Below, piece by piece: positions 43,683 through 52,181 of a stretch of 64,000 nucleotides of DNA. How positions within the stretch are numbered: the first letter of the stretch is position 1; every line of letters begins with the position of its first letter. The notes under the pieces were generated by a model. That model saw nothing but the letters and a program-made list of their open reading frames with translations. It was not told the DNA's origin and made no database searches. The stretch comes from Loktanella atrilutea. GTDB taxonomy: Bacteria; Pseudomonadota; Alphaproteobacteria; Rhodobacterales; Rhodobacteraceae. Position numbers and translations under genes: made by a program. The DNA is taken from positions 62,001-126,000 of the forward strand of contig NZ_FQUE01000003.1 in assembly GCF_900128995.1 (NCBI RefSeq), written 5' to 3'.

Positions 43683-44789
43683 ATGTCGAACCCATCCCTC
43701 CTCATCCTCGCCGGTGACGGCATCGGCCCGGAAGTCATGAACGAGGTGAAGCGCATCATCACCTGGTATGGCGACAAGCGCGACATGCCCTTCGATGTGA
43801 CCGAGGATCTGGTCGGCGGCTGTGCCTACGACAAGCACGGCACGCCGTTGCACGACGACACGATGGCCAAGGCGCAGGAGGTCGATGCCGTCCTGCTGGG
43901 CGCCGTGGGCGGGCCGAAGTACGACGACCTCGACTTTTCCGTAAAGCCGGAACGCGGTCTGTTGCGCCTGCGCAAGGAGATGGACCTGTTTTCGAACCTG
44001 CGCCCGGCACAGTGCTTCGACGCGCTGGCGGATTTCTCCTCGCTCAAGCGGGACATCGTTGCGGGCCTCGACATCATGATCGTGCGCGAGCTGACCTCGG
44101 GCGTCTACTTTGGCGAACCCCGCGGCATCCATGTCGAAGGGAACGAGCGCGTCGGCGTGAATACCCAGCGCTATACCGAAAGCGAGATCGCCCGCGTGGC
44201 GCGGTCGGCGTTCGAACTGGCGCGGCGGCGGAACAACAAGGTCTGCTCGATGGAGAAGGCCAACGTCATGGAATCCGGCGTGCTGTGGCGGCAGGTCGTG
44301 ACCGAGATCCACGAGAAGGAATATTCCGACGTCCAGCTGTCCCACATGTATGCGGACAACGGCGCGATGCAGCTGGTGCGCAATCCCAAGCAGTTCGACG
44401 TCATCGTGACCGACAACCTGTTCGGTGACCTGCTGTCGGACGCCGCCGCGATGCTGACCGGATCGCTCGGCATGCTGCCCAGCGCGTCGCTTGGCCTGCC
44501 GATGGCCAACGGCCGGCCCAAGGCGCTGTACGAGCCGGTGCATGGTTCTGCCCCCGACATCACCGGGCAGGGCAAGGCGAACCCGATTGCCTGCATCCTG
44601 AGCTTCGCCATGGCGCTGCGCTATTCCTTCGACGCCGGGGCCGAGGCCGACCGGCTGGAGGCAGCGGTAGAGAAGGTGCTGGCGGACGGTGCCCGCACCG
44701 CCGATCTGCTGGGGCCGGAAGGCGGCTCGCCCATCAGCACGACCGAAATGGGCGATGCGATTCTCGCTGCGCTCGACGCCAGCCTGTAG
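43683..44789 (+). CDS. leuB: 3-isopropylmalate dehydrogenase
   Basis: A 368-residue NAD-dependent oxidative decarboxylase giving 2-ketoisocaproate, the next leucine step after Leu[16 protein letters not shown] opens it, [15 protein letters not shown] and [21 protein letters not shown] carry substrate and metal residues, and [19 protein letters not shown] is the coenzyme motif. AAGGACAG lies before the ATG. A GC hairpin follows the gene. It is separated from leuCD by two unrelated-looking genes. Confidence 0.98.
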   Translation: MSNPSLLILAGDGIGPEVMNEVKRIITWYGDKRDMPFDVTEDLVGGCAYDKHGTPLHDDTMAKAQEVDAVLLGAVGGPKYDDLDFSVKPERGLLRLRKEMDLFSNLRPAQCFDALADFSSLKRDIVAGLDIMIVRELTSGVYFGEPRGIHVEGNERVGVNTQRYTESEIARVARSAFELARRRNNKVCSMEKANVMESGVLWRQVVTEIHEKEYSDVQLSHMYADNGAMQLVRNPKQFDVIVTDNLFGDLLSDAAAMLTGSLGMLPSASLGLPMANGRPKALYEPVHGSAPDITGQGKANPIACILSFAMALRYSFDAGAEADRLEAAVEKVLADGARTADLLGPEGGSPISTTEMGDAILAALDASL

Positions 44790-44812
44790 GCGAAGCACTG
44801 CACAATCGGGTG

Positions 44813-44833
44813 GGGCGGCCGGAATCGCCGCCC
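44813..44833 (+). terminator. Hairpin after leuB
   Basis: A perfect 7-bp stem GGGCGGC / GCCGCCC with a 7-nt loop lies 24 bp after the leuB stop, without a clear U tract. Confidence 0.55.
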
Positions 44834-44916
44834 TGCCTTGACTGGTCCTTGACCTTATTGCCGTCAGGGTAGACCACGTAGCGGCCCCCGAACCGCGGTC
44901 GCGCAAGGAAAAACCG

Positions 44917-45975
44917 ATGTCATCGAATGCTCGCGGGGCCCTGCTCGCCCTGATCGCCTTCGGCATTTTCGCCACCCACGACGTCCTGATCAAGGTGCTG
45001 GGGGGCAGCTATTCACCGATCCAGATCGTATTCTTCTCGGTCACGCTGGCCTTTCCGCTGGCGACCGTGTCGCTGATGCGGGACAACAACCCGGGCACCC
45101 TGCAGCCGCGCCATCCGTGGTGGATGCTGCTGCGCACCGTCACCGCCATCGTGACCGGGTTCTGTGCCTTCTATGCCTTCACGGTGCTGCCGCTCGCACA
45201 GGTCTACGCGATCCTGTTCGCCGCGCCGCTGCTGATCACTATCCTGTCCGTCCCCATTCTGGGTGAAACCGTGCGCCTGCGCCGGTGGCTGGCGGTCATC
45301 GTCGGCCTGATCGGCGTGCTGGTCGTGCTGCGCCCCGGCAGCACCGTGCTGCAGCTTGGCCATGCGGCGGCGCTGCTGTCGGCGGTCGGCGGGTCGCTGG
45401 GGTCGATCATCGTGCGCAAGATCGGTGCGGACGAACGGCCCGTCGTGCTGATGCTGTTCCCGATGCTTGGCAACTTCCTTGTCATGGGATCGGCGCTCGC
45501 CTTCGTCTATCAGCCGCTGCCGATCGCCCATATCGGGATGCTGGCCGTGATTTCCATTCTTGCCTTCGTTGCGGGCCTGCTTGTCATCGCGGCCTACAAG
45601 GCGGGCGAGGCGGTGATCGTCGCACCGATGCAATACAGCCAGATCCTTTGGGCGACGGCCTATGGCATGCTGTTCTTTGACGAGACGCCGGACGGCGCGA
45701 CGGTGCTGGGCGCGGGGATCATCATCGCCTCGGGCCTTTACATCGTGCTGCGCGAAAGCCGGTCGGAGGACAGTGCCACACCCGTCCTGCGCACCCGTGC
45801 GCGGTTCGAGACGGGCACGTTTCTGCGTCCCCGCCCGCGCGAGCTGGACGCGCCCAAGGCGGAACCGCGCAAGGTGCCTGACACCGCACCCTCTGCCAAG
45901 GCCCGGCCGCACATGCGCGGTTTGCCCGGTCGCGTGCCACCGCTTGCGGAACCGCGCAGACGCGACAGCGATTAG
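44917..45975 (+). CDS. DMT-superfamily (EamA) transporter
   Basis: A 352-residue inner-membrane protein with ten predicted helices in two EamA halves (about 8-140 and 150-290). The first contains IAFGIFATHDVLIKVLGG and PLAQVYAILFAAPLLITILSVPILGE; the second has YSQILWATAYGMLFFDETPDGATVLG. Members export amino acids and other small metabolites; its place after leuB is suggestive but not proof of a branched-chain substrate. The last 65 residues are a Pro/Arg-rich cytoplasmic tail not found in short family members. Confidence 0.85.
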   Translation: MSSNARGALLALIAFGIFATHDVLIKVLGGSYSPIQIVFFSVTLAFPLATVSLMRDNNPGTLQPRHPWWMLLRTVTAIVTGFCAFYAFTVLPLAQVYAILFAAPLLITILSVPILGETVRLRRWLAVIVGLIGVLVVLRPGSTVLQLGHAAALLSAVGGSLGSIIVRKIGADERPVVLMLFPMLGNFLVMGSALAFVYQPLPIAHIGMLAVISILAFVAGLLVIAAYKAGEAVIVAPMQYSQILWATAYGMLFFDETPDGATVLGAGIIIASGLYIVLRESRSEDSATPVLRTRARFETGTFLRPRPRELDAPKAEPRKVPDTAPSAKARPHMRGLPGRVPPLAEPRRRDSD

Positions 45976-45977
45976 GC

Positions 45978-46005
45978 TTGTCAAATGCCGCTGGCGAGGT
46001 TACGA
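45978..46005 (+). promoter_or_regulatory. Candidate promoter of tRNA-Pro
   Basis: TTGTCA and TTACGA are separated by 16 bp and end 12 bp before the tRNA 5' end, where transcription should start. This is judged by consensus only. Confidence 0.35.
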
Positions 46006-46017
46006 CGCCGCCACGGT

Positions 46018-46094
46018 CGGGCTGTAGCGCAGCCTGGTAGCGCACCTGCTTCGGGAGCAGGGGGTCGGAGGTTCGAATCCTCTCAGCCCGACCA
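46018..46094 (+). tRNA. tRNA-Pro (anticodon CGG)
   Basis: A 77-nt cloverleaf. Acceptor arms CGGGCTG (46018-46024) and CAGCCCG (46084-46090) pair fully. The D arm has GCGC / GCGC, the anticodon arm CCTGC-TTCGGGA-GCAGG gives anticodon CGG, and the T loop is GTTCGAATC. Discriminator A and CCA are encoded (46091-46094). It decodes CCG proline codons, which are frequent in this genome. No integrated element is seen beside it. Confidence 0.96.
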
Positions 46095-46183
46095 GAACAC
46101 GCCGGGATCGGTCCCGGTCGATTTCATGACAGATCGGCATGCAGGCCACGCCATCCCATCAGGGTTTGCGTGGTTGACGTATC

Positions 46184-46203
46184 GTCGGACGGATCCGTCT
46201 GAC
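46184..46203. promoter_or_regulatory. 20-bp palindrome upstream of cardiolipin synthase
   Basis: GTCGGACGGATCCGTCTGAC is symmetric at all but one position pair and lies 81 bp before the cls start, just after a TTGACG hexamer (46174-46179) that may be a -35 box. This is the size and position of a repressor operator. No regulator is adjacent. The rest of the 189-bp tRNA-cls gap shows nothing else clear. Confidence 0.35.
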
Positions 46204-46283
46204 GGCGGGCCGTGTTCGGTCTGCATGGACAAGGTGTCGCATCCCGTGACAGGTTGTGCCGACACACGGAGACTGCGCCCCGC

Positions 46284-47633
46284 ATGAGCTGGCTGACGAC
46301 CCACGGCGAAATCGTTCTGATCAGTTTTCTGGTGTTGGCGGCAGCGGCCTACCTGCTGCAGCAGCGCCGGTCGCCGCAATCCACGGCCGCTTGGCTGCTG
46401 TTTCTGATCGTGGCGCCCTATTTCGCAATCCCGATCTTCATCGGTCTTGGCGTGCGCAAGCGCGCTTCCGGTCCCGGCGCGCTGACTCTGCGCGAGACGA
46501 CGGACGGCCAGCCGATCAACGATATCGACGAGATCCTGCGGTCCTATCGCCTGCCCGGCGCGCTGCCCGGTCATGACTTCACCCTGCTCGACCGGCCCGA
46601 CACGGCAAAGGCCGCGCTGTTCGATCTGGTGCAGGGCGCGCAGACACGGATCGACGCGCTGTTCTACATCGTGGCCAATGACGCGATCGGCCGCGCCTTC
46701 GTCGCCGCCATGACGGAGCGCGCGCAGAACGGCGTCAAGGTTCGGCTTGTGATCGACAGGCTCGGCACGCTGTTTCCGCCGCGGCGCGCGTTGCGAGCCC
46801 TGCAGGAGGCGGGGGGCGAGGTGCATTTCTTCTCTCCCCTCGTACAGCCGCCGATGCGGGGGCATCTGAACCTGCGAAACCACCGCAAGATCCTTGTCGT
46901 GGACAACGTCAAGGTCTTCGGCGGCGGAATGAACGTGGGCGAGGAATATCTTGGAACCGGTGAGGATGTCTGGGCCGATCTGGCCTTTACCCTGACCGGC
47001 CCGGCGGTCGGCAGCTTCGACGACGTCTTTGCCTCTGACTGGGACGGCACGGGAGGCGAGGCGATCCCGGTGGCACCCTTTCCGTCGCGGGGCGCGGGGA
47101 CGACGGTGGCTCAGGTGGCCCCCTCCGGTCCCGATCTGAAGCATGACGGACTGCACGACGTTCTGGTCAACGCCATCCACCGGGCGAACCGCCGGATCTG
47201 GATCGCGACGCCCTATTTCCTGCCAACCGATACGCTGGCCGAGGCGCTGTCGATCGCAGGGCGACGCGGCGTGGACGTCAAGCTGATGATGCCGCGCAGG
47301 TCGAATCAACGTATCGCGGATTTCGCCCGCGGGGCTTACATGCGTGAACTGCAGCGGGCAAAGTGCAGCGTGCTGCTCTATCAGCCGGGGATGCTGCACG
47401 CGAAAGCGGGTATCATCGACGATGCCGCCTACGTCGGTTCGGTGAACTTCGATGTGCGCAGCATGCTGCTGAACTTCGAGGATGCGCTGATCCTGCATGA
47501 CGCCGACAGCGTCGGCCGTCTGGCCGACTGGTTCACGGGCAAGACCGCCGAGTGCGAAACCGGGATCGGGGATGCGCATGCCCTGCGGCGGATCAGCGAG
47601 GGGCTGTTCCGCATCGGAGCACCGATGCTGTGA
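46284..47633 (+). CDS. cls: Cardiolipin synthase / phospholipase D family
   Basis: A 449-residue membrane enzyme condensing phosphatidylglycerol (or a related donor) into cardiolipin. Two N-terminal helices (EIVLISFLVLAAAAYLL, AAWLLFLIVAPYFAIPIFIGL) form the PLDc_N anchor. The first HKD is NHRKILVVDNVKVFGGGMN and the second HAKAGIIDDAAYVGSVNFD. The ATG has only a distant GGAG. Its stop overlaps the GTG of an EEP-fold gene, the same neighbourhood as E. coli clsB-ybhP. Confidence 0.92.
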   Translation: MSWLTTHGEIVLISFLVLAAAAYLLQQRRSPQSTAAWLLFLIVAPYFAIPIFIGLGVRKRASGPGALTLRETTDGQPINDIDEILRSYRLPGALPGHDFTLLDRPDTAKAALFDLVQGAQTRIDALFYIVANDAIGRAFVAAMTERAQNGVKVRLVIDRLGTLFPPRRALRALQEAGGEVHFFSPLVQPPMRGHLNLRNHRKILVVDNVKVFGGGMNVGEEYLGTGEDVWADLAFTLTGPAVGSFDDVFASDWDGTGGEAIPVAPFPSRGAGTTVAQVAPSGPDLKHDGLHDVLVNAIHRANRRIWIATPYFLPTDTLAEALSIAGRRGVDVKLMMPRRSNQRIADFARGAYMRELQRAKCSVLLYQPGMLHAKAGIIDDAAYVGSVNFDVRSMLLNFEDALILHDADSVGRLADWFTGKTAECETGIGDAHALRRISEGLFRIGAPML

Positions 47634-48337
47634 CCGGTCCCGCGCTGTCCATCGTCAGCTACAACATTCGCAAGGCTGTCGGCACCGACCGCCGTCGCGA
47701 CCCGCACCGTATCCTGAGCGTGCTGAAAGAGGCGCAGGCCGACATCGTCATATTGCAGGAGGCGGATCTGCGGCTGGGGCAGCGTCCCTCTGCCCTGCCC
47801 CGCGACCGGATCGGCGACACCGGCCTGTCGGCGGTGGCCGTGGCGACGAGTGCGGTCAGCCTTGGCTGGCATGGCAACGCAATCCTCGTCCGGCCCGATT
47901 GGGCGGTACGGTCCGTGGACCGGATCACCCTGCCGGGGCTGGAACCGCGGGGTGCGGTCGCGGCGGTCGTGGCCACGCCCGCAGGACCGTTGTGCGTCAT
48001 CGGGGCGCATCTGGGCCTGCTGCGACGATCGCGACAAAGCCAGCAACATACGCTGGTCGAGTGGGTTGCGGGGCGCGAGGAGATGCCGACGCTGATCGCG
48101 GGCGACCTGAACGAATGGTCGGCGCGGCGCGGGCTGGGGCCGCTGGCACAGGTCTTCGACCTGCATTCGCCCGGGCACTCGTTTCATGCCCGCTGGCGGC
48201 TGGCGCCGCTGGACCGGATCGGCCTGTCGCGGGGCCTGTCGCTGGACCGGATCGACATGCTGGACACGGCGATGACTCGCGCGGCCTCTGACCATCTGCC
48301 GATCCGCGCCGGCGTGCGGTTGGAGGCCAGGGGTTGA
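47630..48337 (+). CDS. EEP-fold protein, YbhP-like
   Basis: A 235-residue protein with endonuclease/exonuclease/phosphatase motifs: SIVSYNIRKAVGTDRRRDP, DIVILQEADLR (catalytic Glu), LIAGDLNEWSARRG (Asp/Asn) and ASDHLPIRAGV (catalytic His). It is complete, unlike the EEP protein at 43 kb. GTG start overlapping the cls stop (GTGA) implies translational coupling. The pairing with a cardiolipin synthase is shared with E. coli ybhP-clsB, which suggests a lipid-linked phosphodiester substrate rather than DNA. Confidence 0.85.
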   Translation: MTGPALSIVSYNIRKAVGTDRRRDPHRILSVLKEAQADIVILQEADLRLGQRPSALPRDRIGDTGLSAVAVATSAVSLGWHGNAILVRPDWAVRSVDRITLPGLEPRGAVAAVVATPAGPLCVIGAHLGLLRRSRQSQQHTLVEWVAGREEMPTLIAGDLNEWSARRGLGPLAQVFDLHSPGHSFHARWRLAPLDRIGLSRGLSLDRIDMLDTAMTRAASDHLPIRAGVRLEARG

Positions 48338-48392
48338 GGGCGCGACCCGCGCGGCCTATCTGACGGAGATGCAGACCAAGGCGCCACGCCCC

Positions 48393-49004
48393 ATGACGAA
48401 CCACCTGTACCACGACGACCTTCCCGACGGGCTGGACCTTGGGCCCGTGGTCGCCATCGATTGCGAGACGTTGGGTTTGATTCCGCGCCGCGACCGGCTG
48501 TGCCTGATCCAGATGTCGGGTGGCGACGGGCATTGCCATCTGGTGCAGGTCGCCCCGGACCGCGCGCCGGCCCCCAACCTGTGCCGGATGCTGGCGGACC
48601 CCGGCGTGACGAAGCTGTTCCACTTCGGCCGCTTCGACATCGCGGCGCTTTACAACGCCTACGACGTCCTCTGCACGCCGGTCTGGTGTACCAAGATCGC
48701 GTCAAAGCTGGTCCGCACCTATACCGACCGTCACGGGCTGAAGGAGTTGCTGCGCGAGCTTTTGGGCGTCGACATCAGCAAGCATCAGCAGCAAAGCGAC
48801 TGGGGCGCGCCGGAGCTGACGACGGCACAGCTAGACTATGCCGCATCCGACGTGCTGCACCTGCATCGGCTGAAGGCCGTGCTGGAAGAGCGTCTGGCCC
48901 GTGAGGGGCGCACCGACCTCGCGCAGGCCTGCTTCGACTTTCTGCCGACCCGCGCACGCCTCGACCTTGCGGGTTGGGCCGATCCCGACGTGTTCGCGCA
49001 CTGA
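48393..49004 (+). CDS. rnd: Ribonuclease D (short form)
   Basis: A 203-residue DEDD-family 3'-5' exoribonuclease containing only the catalytic domain; HRDC domains of E. coli RNase D are absent, as is common in alphaproteobacteria. VVAIDCETLGL holds the first Asp/Glu, KLFHFGRFDIAAL the next Asp, and LDYAASDVLHLHRL the DEDDy Tyr/Asp. It trims tRNA and other RNA 3' ends. The ATG at 48393 has AAGGCG; an ATG eight codons upstream abuts its GGAG. Stop overlaps the lptC start (TGATG). Confidence 0.93.
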   Translation: MTNHLYHDDLPDGLDLGPVVAIDCETLGLIPRRDRLCLIQMSGGDGHCHLVQVAPDRAPAPNLCRMLADPGVTKLFHFGRFDIAALYNAYDVLCTPVWCTKIASKLVRTYTDRHGLKELLRELLGVDISKHQQQSDWGAPELTTAQLDYAASDVLHLHRLKAVLEERLAREGRTDLAQACFDFLPTRARLDLAGWADPDVFAH

Positions 49005-49621
49005 TGGCGGTCGCGTCGAACTTTCATTCGCAGCTGGTCGGCTGGCTGAAGATCCTGCTGCCGCTTGCCGCGCTGATGCTGCTGTCAACGCTGTTTCTGT
49101 TCGCACGCGGCGATCGCGGCACGCAGACCATCCCCTTTGCCGACATCGACGCCGCCGCCGCCGAACAGCGCATCGCGGCGCCACGCTTTTCAGGCCTGAC
49201 GAACACCGGTGACACGATTCAGATCACGGCCGCCGCCGCGCGTCCCGATGCCGCAGGCGGTCCGCAAGTCAGCATCGATCGCCCCAGCCTGTCGCTCGAC
49301 GCCACCGACGGGACAACCCTGCGCGTCACCGCCGGCAGCGGCGCGATCGACACGCAAAGCCGTGTCGCGCACCTTTCGGGTCTGGCGCGGGTTGAAACCT
49401 CTTCCGGCTACACGATGGAAACCGCCGGGCTGGTGGCCGACATGACCAGCGGCACCGTCACCTCTGACGGCGCGCTGGAGGTGCATGCCCCCTATGGCCA
49501 GCTGGAGGCGGGGCAGGTGACGTTTTCTGCCGGGCAGGACGGCGCCGGGCAGCAGATGAATTTCACCAAGGGCGTGAAACTGGTATATACCCCCTCAGCC
49601 GCCCCAGCGAAGGACAATTGA
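49004..49621 (+). CDS. lptC: LPS export protein LptC
   Basis: A 205-residue bitopic protein with one N-terminal membrane helix (WLKILLPLAALMLLSTLFLFA) and a periplasmic beta-jellyroll (LptC/OstA fold; RVTAGSGAIDTQSRVAHLSG, YTMETAGLVADMTSG). It links LptBFG to LptA in lipopolysaccharide transport. Sequence identity with E. coli LptC is low, but topology and the lptC-lptA-lptB order settle the call. One-base gap to lptA. Confidence 0.9.
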   Translation: MAVASNFHSQLVGWLKILLPLAALMLLSTLFLFARGDRGTQTIPFADIDAAAAEQRIAAPRFSGLTNTGDTIQITAAAARPDAAGGPQVSIDRPSLSLDATDGTTLRVTAGSGAIDTQSRVAHLSGLARVETSSGYTMETAGLVADMTSGTVTSDGALEVHAPYGQLEAGQVTFSAGQDGAGQQMNFTKGVKLVYTPSAAPAKDN

Positions 49622-49622
49622 G

Positions 49623-50102
49623 ATGACCCGACTTCTAGCCATCGTCCTCGCCCTTGGCGCGACACCGTTGTTGGCGCAGACCAACATCGATCTTGGCGGC
49701 ATCCGGGCCGACCCGAATGCGCCGGTCGAGGTGACGGCGGACAACCTGAAGGTCGATCAGGACACCGGCTCTGCCGTTTTCAGCGGCAACGTGAAGATTG
49801 GGCAGGGCGACCTGCGGCTGGCCGCGCCAGAAGTGCGCGTGACCTATGCCGCGGATAGCGGCGACATCACCCGCCTGCAGGCCAGCGGCGGCGTAACCTT
49901 TGCCACCGCAACCGAGGCGGCGGAGGCCGAGACGGCCGACTACAACCTTGCGGACGGACTGCTGCAGCTTGATGGCTCGGTATTGCTGACGCAGGGCAAG
50001 AGCGCGCTGTCGTCGGATTCGATGACCGTCAACCTGAACGACGGCACGGCGCAGATGTCGGGCCGGGTCAAGACGGTGTTCCAGCAGGACGGCAACAACT
50101 GA
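49623..50102 (+). CDS. lptA: LPS transport bridge protein LptA
   Basis: A 159-residue periplasmic protein with signal peptide (LLAIVLALGATPLLAQ) and the OstA-like beta-jellyroll (PVEVTADNLKVDQDTGSAVFSGNVKIGQGDLRL). It oligomerises to bridge LptC and LptD. Stop overlaps the lptB start (TGATG). Confidence 0.93.
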   Translation: MTRLLAIVLALGATPLLAQTNIDLGGIRADPNAPVEVTADNLKVDQDTGSAVFSGNVKIGQGDLRLAAPEVRVTYAADSGDITRLQASGGVTFATATEAAEAETADYNLADGLLQLDGSVLLTQGKSALSSDSMTVNLNDGTAQMSGRVKTVFQQDGNN

Positions 50103-50863
50103 TGCCCCGCGACGCCGGTGCAGAGACCGAGGTGGAGGCCGGCGGGCTGCGGGTCAGCAACCTGCGCAAGAGCTATCGCAAGCGCCCGGTCATCCGCGAC
50201 GTGAGCCTGCATCTGGGCCGGGGCGAGGTCGTGGCCTTGCTGGGGCCGAACGGGTCCGGCAAAACCACCTGCTTTTACCTGATCGCCGGCCTGATCACGC
50301 TGGAAGGCGGCCAGGTGACGGTGGATGGCGAGGACGTGACGACCCTGCCGATGTATCGCCGTGCCACCCGCGGGATCGGCTATCTGCCGCAGGAAATGTC
50401 GATCTTTCGCGGACTGACGGTCGAGGACAACATCAAGGCGGTACTGGAAATCGCTGAACCCAGCAAGAAGCGCCGGCGGGATCGGCTGGAACAGCTTTTG
50501 TCCGAGTTTTCGATCGAACACCTGCGCCGCGCCCCTGCCGTGGCGCTTTCAGGGGGTGAGCGGCGGCGGGCCGAGATCGCGCGCTGCCTTGCGGCAGGGC
50601 CGAAGTATGTGCTGCTGGACGAACCCTTCGCCGGTGTAGATCCGATCGCCGTGGCCGAAATCAGGCACCTCGTCGCCGATCTGAAGACCCGTGGCATCGG
50701 CGTGCTGATCACCGACCACAACGTGCAGGAGACACTGCAGATCGTCGACCGCGCCTACATCCTGAACGACGGCAAGGTCCTGATGAGCGGGACGACTGAA
50801 GAGGTCATCCGCGACGAGAACGTGCAGCGTGTCTATCTGGGCAAGGGCTTCCGCGTCATCTGA
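50102..50863 (+). CDS. lptB: LPS export ABC transporter ATPase LptB
   Basis: A 253-residue ABC ATPase driving LPS extraction with LptFG. Walker A is LLGPNGSGKTTCFYL, signature is LSGGERRRAEIAR, Walker B is YVLLDEPFAGVDP, and the switch His is in ITDHNVQETL. GYLPQEMSIFRGLTVEDN is typical of LptB. LptF and LptG are not in this window. Confidence 0.97.
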   Translation: MPRDAGAETEVEAGGLRVSNLRKSYRKRPVIRDVSLHLGRGEVVALLGPNGSGKTTCFYLIAGLITLEGGQVTVDGEDVTTLPMYRRATRGIGYLPQEMSIFRGLTVEDNIKAVLEIAEPSKKRRRDRLEQLLSEFSIEHLRRAPAVALSGGERRRAEIARCLAAGPKYVLLDEPFAGVDPIAVAEIRHLVADLKTRGIGVLITDHNVQETLQIVDRAYILNDGKVLMSGTTEEVIRDENVQRVYLGKGFRVI

Positions 50864-50870
50864 CCCGGCA

Positions 50871-50901
50871 TTGACAGACGCACGGTTGTGGCGCTGAATA
50901 T
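50871..50901 (+). promoter_or_regulatory. Candidate hpf-ptsN promoter
   Basis: A perfect TTGACA (50871-50876) with GAATAT 19 bp on (50896-50901) stands in the 216-bp gap between lptB and hpf. The spacing is longer than ideal. A GGGCG/CGCCC stem (about 50939-50953) further down could be an lptB terminator. The usual rpoN gene is absent from this gap. Confidence 0.3.
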
Positions 50902-51079
50902 GATAGATGAAACCAGCGCAATTCCATCGCATTGCTGACGGGGCGCCTGCGCCCGGCGGAAATGTTAAGCTTTTGGTAAAGAGCGCGGCTTCATCATTCC
51001 AGACGCATCACCGTGGAACCGGCAGCCAGATCGCTGCCTTGATCCGGTGTGCGTGAATACCAGCAGAACAGGAGAGATC

Positions 51080-51658
51080 ATGCGGTATCAGATCAGCGGA
51101 AAACAGATCGACATCGGCGCGGCGCTTCAGACCCACGTTGAAACCGAGATGGGCGAAACGCTGGCGAAATACGCCGGGCGCCCGACCGAGGCCTATATCG
51201 TCTTCTCCAAATCCGGGCACGAGCATGTGGCGGAATCCGTGGTGCACCTTTCCACCGGACTGACTGTGCAGGCCACGGGCAAAGACCCCGAGATCTATGC
51301 CGCCTTCGATGCTTGCTGCGAGAAAATGGACAAACAGTTGCGCAGATACAAGCGCCGGCTGAAGGATCACCAGCGTGATCGCCCCGACCCGGTTGAAGTT
51401 TCGGGCGGTGGGTCGTATATCCTTGCAGCAACAAAGGATGACAGCGACGAGGACGAGCAGGTCAGCGACGCACCGGTGATCGTGGCAGAGACGGAGGCAA
51501 AGATCCCCTCGATCTCGGTCAGCGAAGCCGTGATGCAGATGGAGCTGGCCAACAGTCACGTCATGGTCTTCCGGAACGAGAAACAGGGCCGCATCAACGT
51601 GGTCTACAAGCGCGACGATGGGAATATCGGCTGGATCGACCCGCACGACGCGGCCTGA
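51080..51658 (+). CDS. hpf: Long-form ribosome hibernation promoting factor
   Basis: A 192-residue protein. The N-terminal HPF/YfiA domain (MRYQISGKQIDIGAALQTHVE...MDKQLRRYKRRLKDH) binds the decoding centre. The C-terminal dimerisation domain (SVSEAVMQMELANSHVMVFRNEKQGRINVVYKRDDGNIGWIDP) drives 100S formation. An acidic linker with DDSDEDEQ joins them. GGAGAG precedes the ATG. ptsN follows after 30 bp. Confidence 0.95.
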   Translation: MRYQISGKQIDIGAALQTHVETEMGETLAKYAGRPTEAYIVFSKSGHEHVAESVVHLSTGLTVQATGKDPEIYAAFDACCEKMDKQLRRYKRRLKDHQRDRPDPVEVSGGGSYILAATKDDSDEDEQVSDAPVIVAETEAKIPSISVSEAVMQMELANSHVMVFRNEKQGRINVVYKRDDGNIGWIDPHDAA

Positions 51659-51688
51659 CCACCGAAGACGTGACACAGGGACGGATTG

Positions 51689-52153
51689 ATGCAACTGGCC
51701 GACATCCTCAAGCAAGGCGCCGTCAAGATCCTTGGCGGCTGCACGAGCAAGAAGCGTCTTTTCCACGATCTGGGTGCACTGGCCGAACAATCCTACCACA
51801 CGCCCGCCGGCGACGTGATCGATGCGCTGATCGAGCGTGAGGGTCTGGGTCCGACCGGCGTGGGGCATGGCATCGCCCTGCCCCACGCCCGCCTGTCAGA
51901 GGTCGACAAGGTGCACGGCATCTTTCTGCGGCTGGAGAAGCCGCTGAACTTCGACTCCGTCGACCGCCAACCGGTGGACCTGATCTTTGCCCTGCTCGCC
52001 CCGGAAGAAGCGGGGGTAGAACATCTGCGTGCGCTGGCACTGGTGTCGCGAACGATGCGCAACCCTGATATCTGCGCCAAGTTGCGGGCCAACAGCGACC
52101 CTTCGACCCTTTACGCGATCCTGACGGAAAACCAGTCGTCTCAGGCAGCCTGA
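51689..52153 (+). CDS. ptsN: Nitrogen-PTS EIIA protein
   Basis: A 154-residue EIIA-Ntr, the output phosphoprotein of the nitrogen phosphotransferase system, which regulates potassium transport and other processes. The phosphorylated His is H66 in GHGIALPHARL. Length and the DRQPVDLIFALLAPEEAG segment are typical. A TTG one codon earlier is in frame, but the ATG is preferred. It closes the lpt-hpf-ptsN row and converges on the sulfotransferase gene. Confidence 0.95.
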   Translation: MQLADILKQGAVKILGGCTSKKRLFHDLGALAEQSYHTPAGDVIDALIEREGLGPTGVGHGIALPHARLSEVDKVHGIFLRLEKPLNFDSVDRQPVDLIFALLAPEEAGVEHLRALALVSRTMRNPDICAKLRANSDPSTLYAILTENQSSQAA

Positions 52154-52181
52154 CAAGGCCCGGCCCCTTGCCGGCCAGACG

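Noticed and set aside
46018-46283. tRNA-Pro as an integration site for a genomic island
   Set aside because: No integrase gene, no repeat of the tRNA 3' end downstream, and the following genes are ordinary housekeeping genes.
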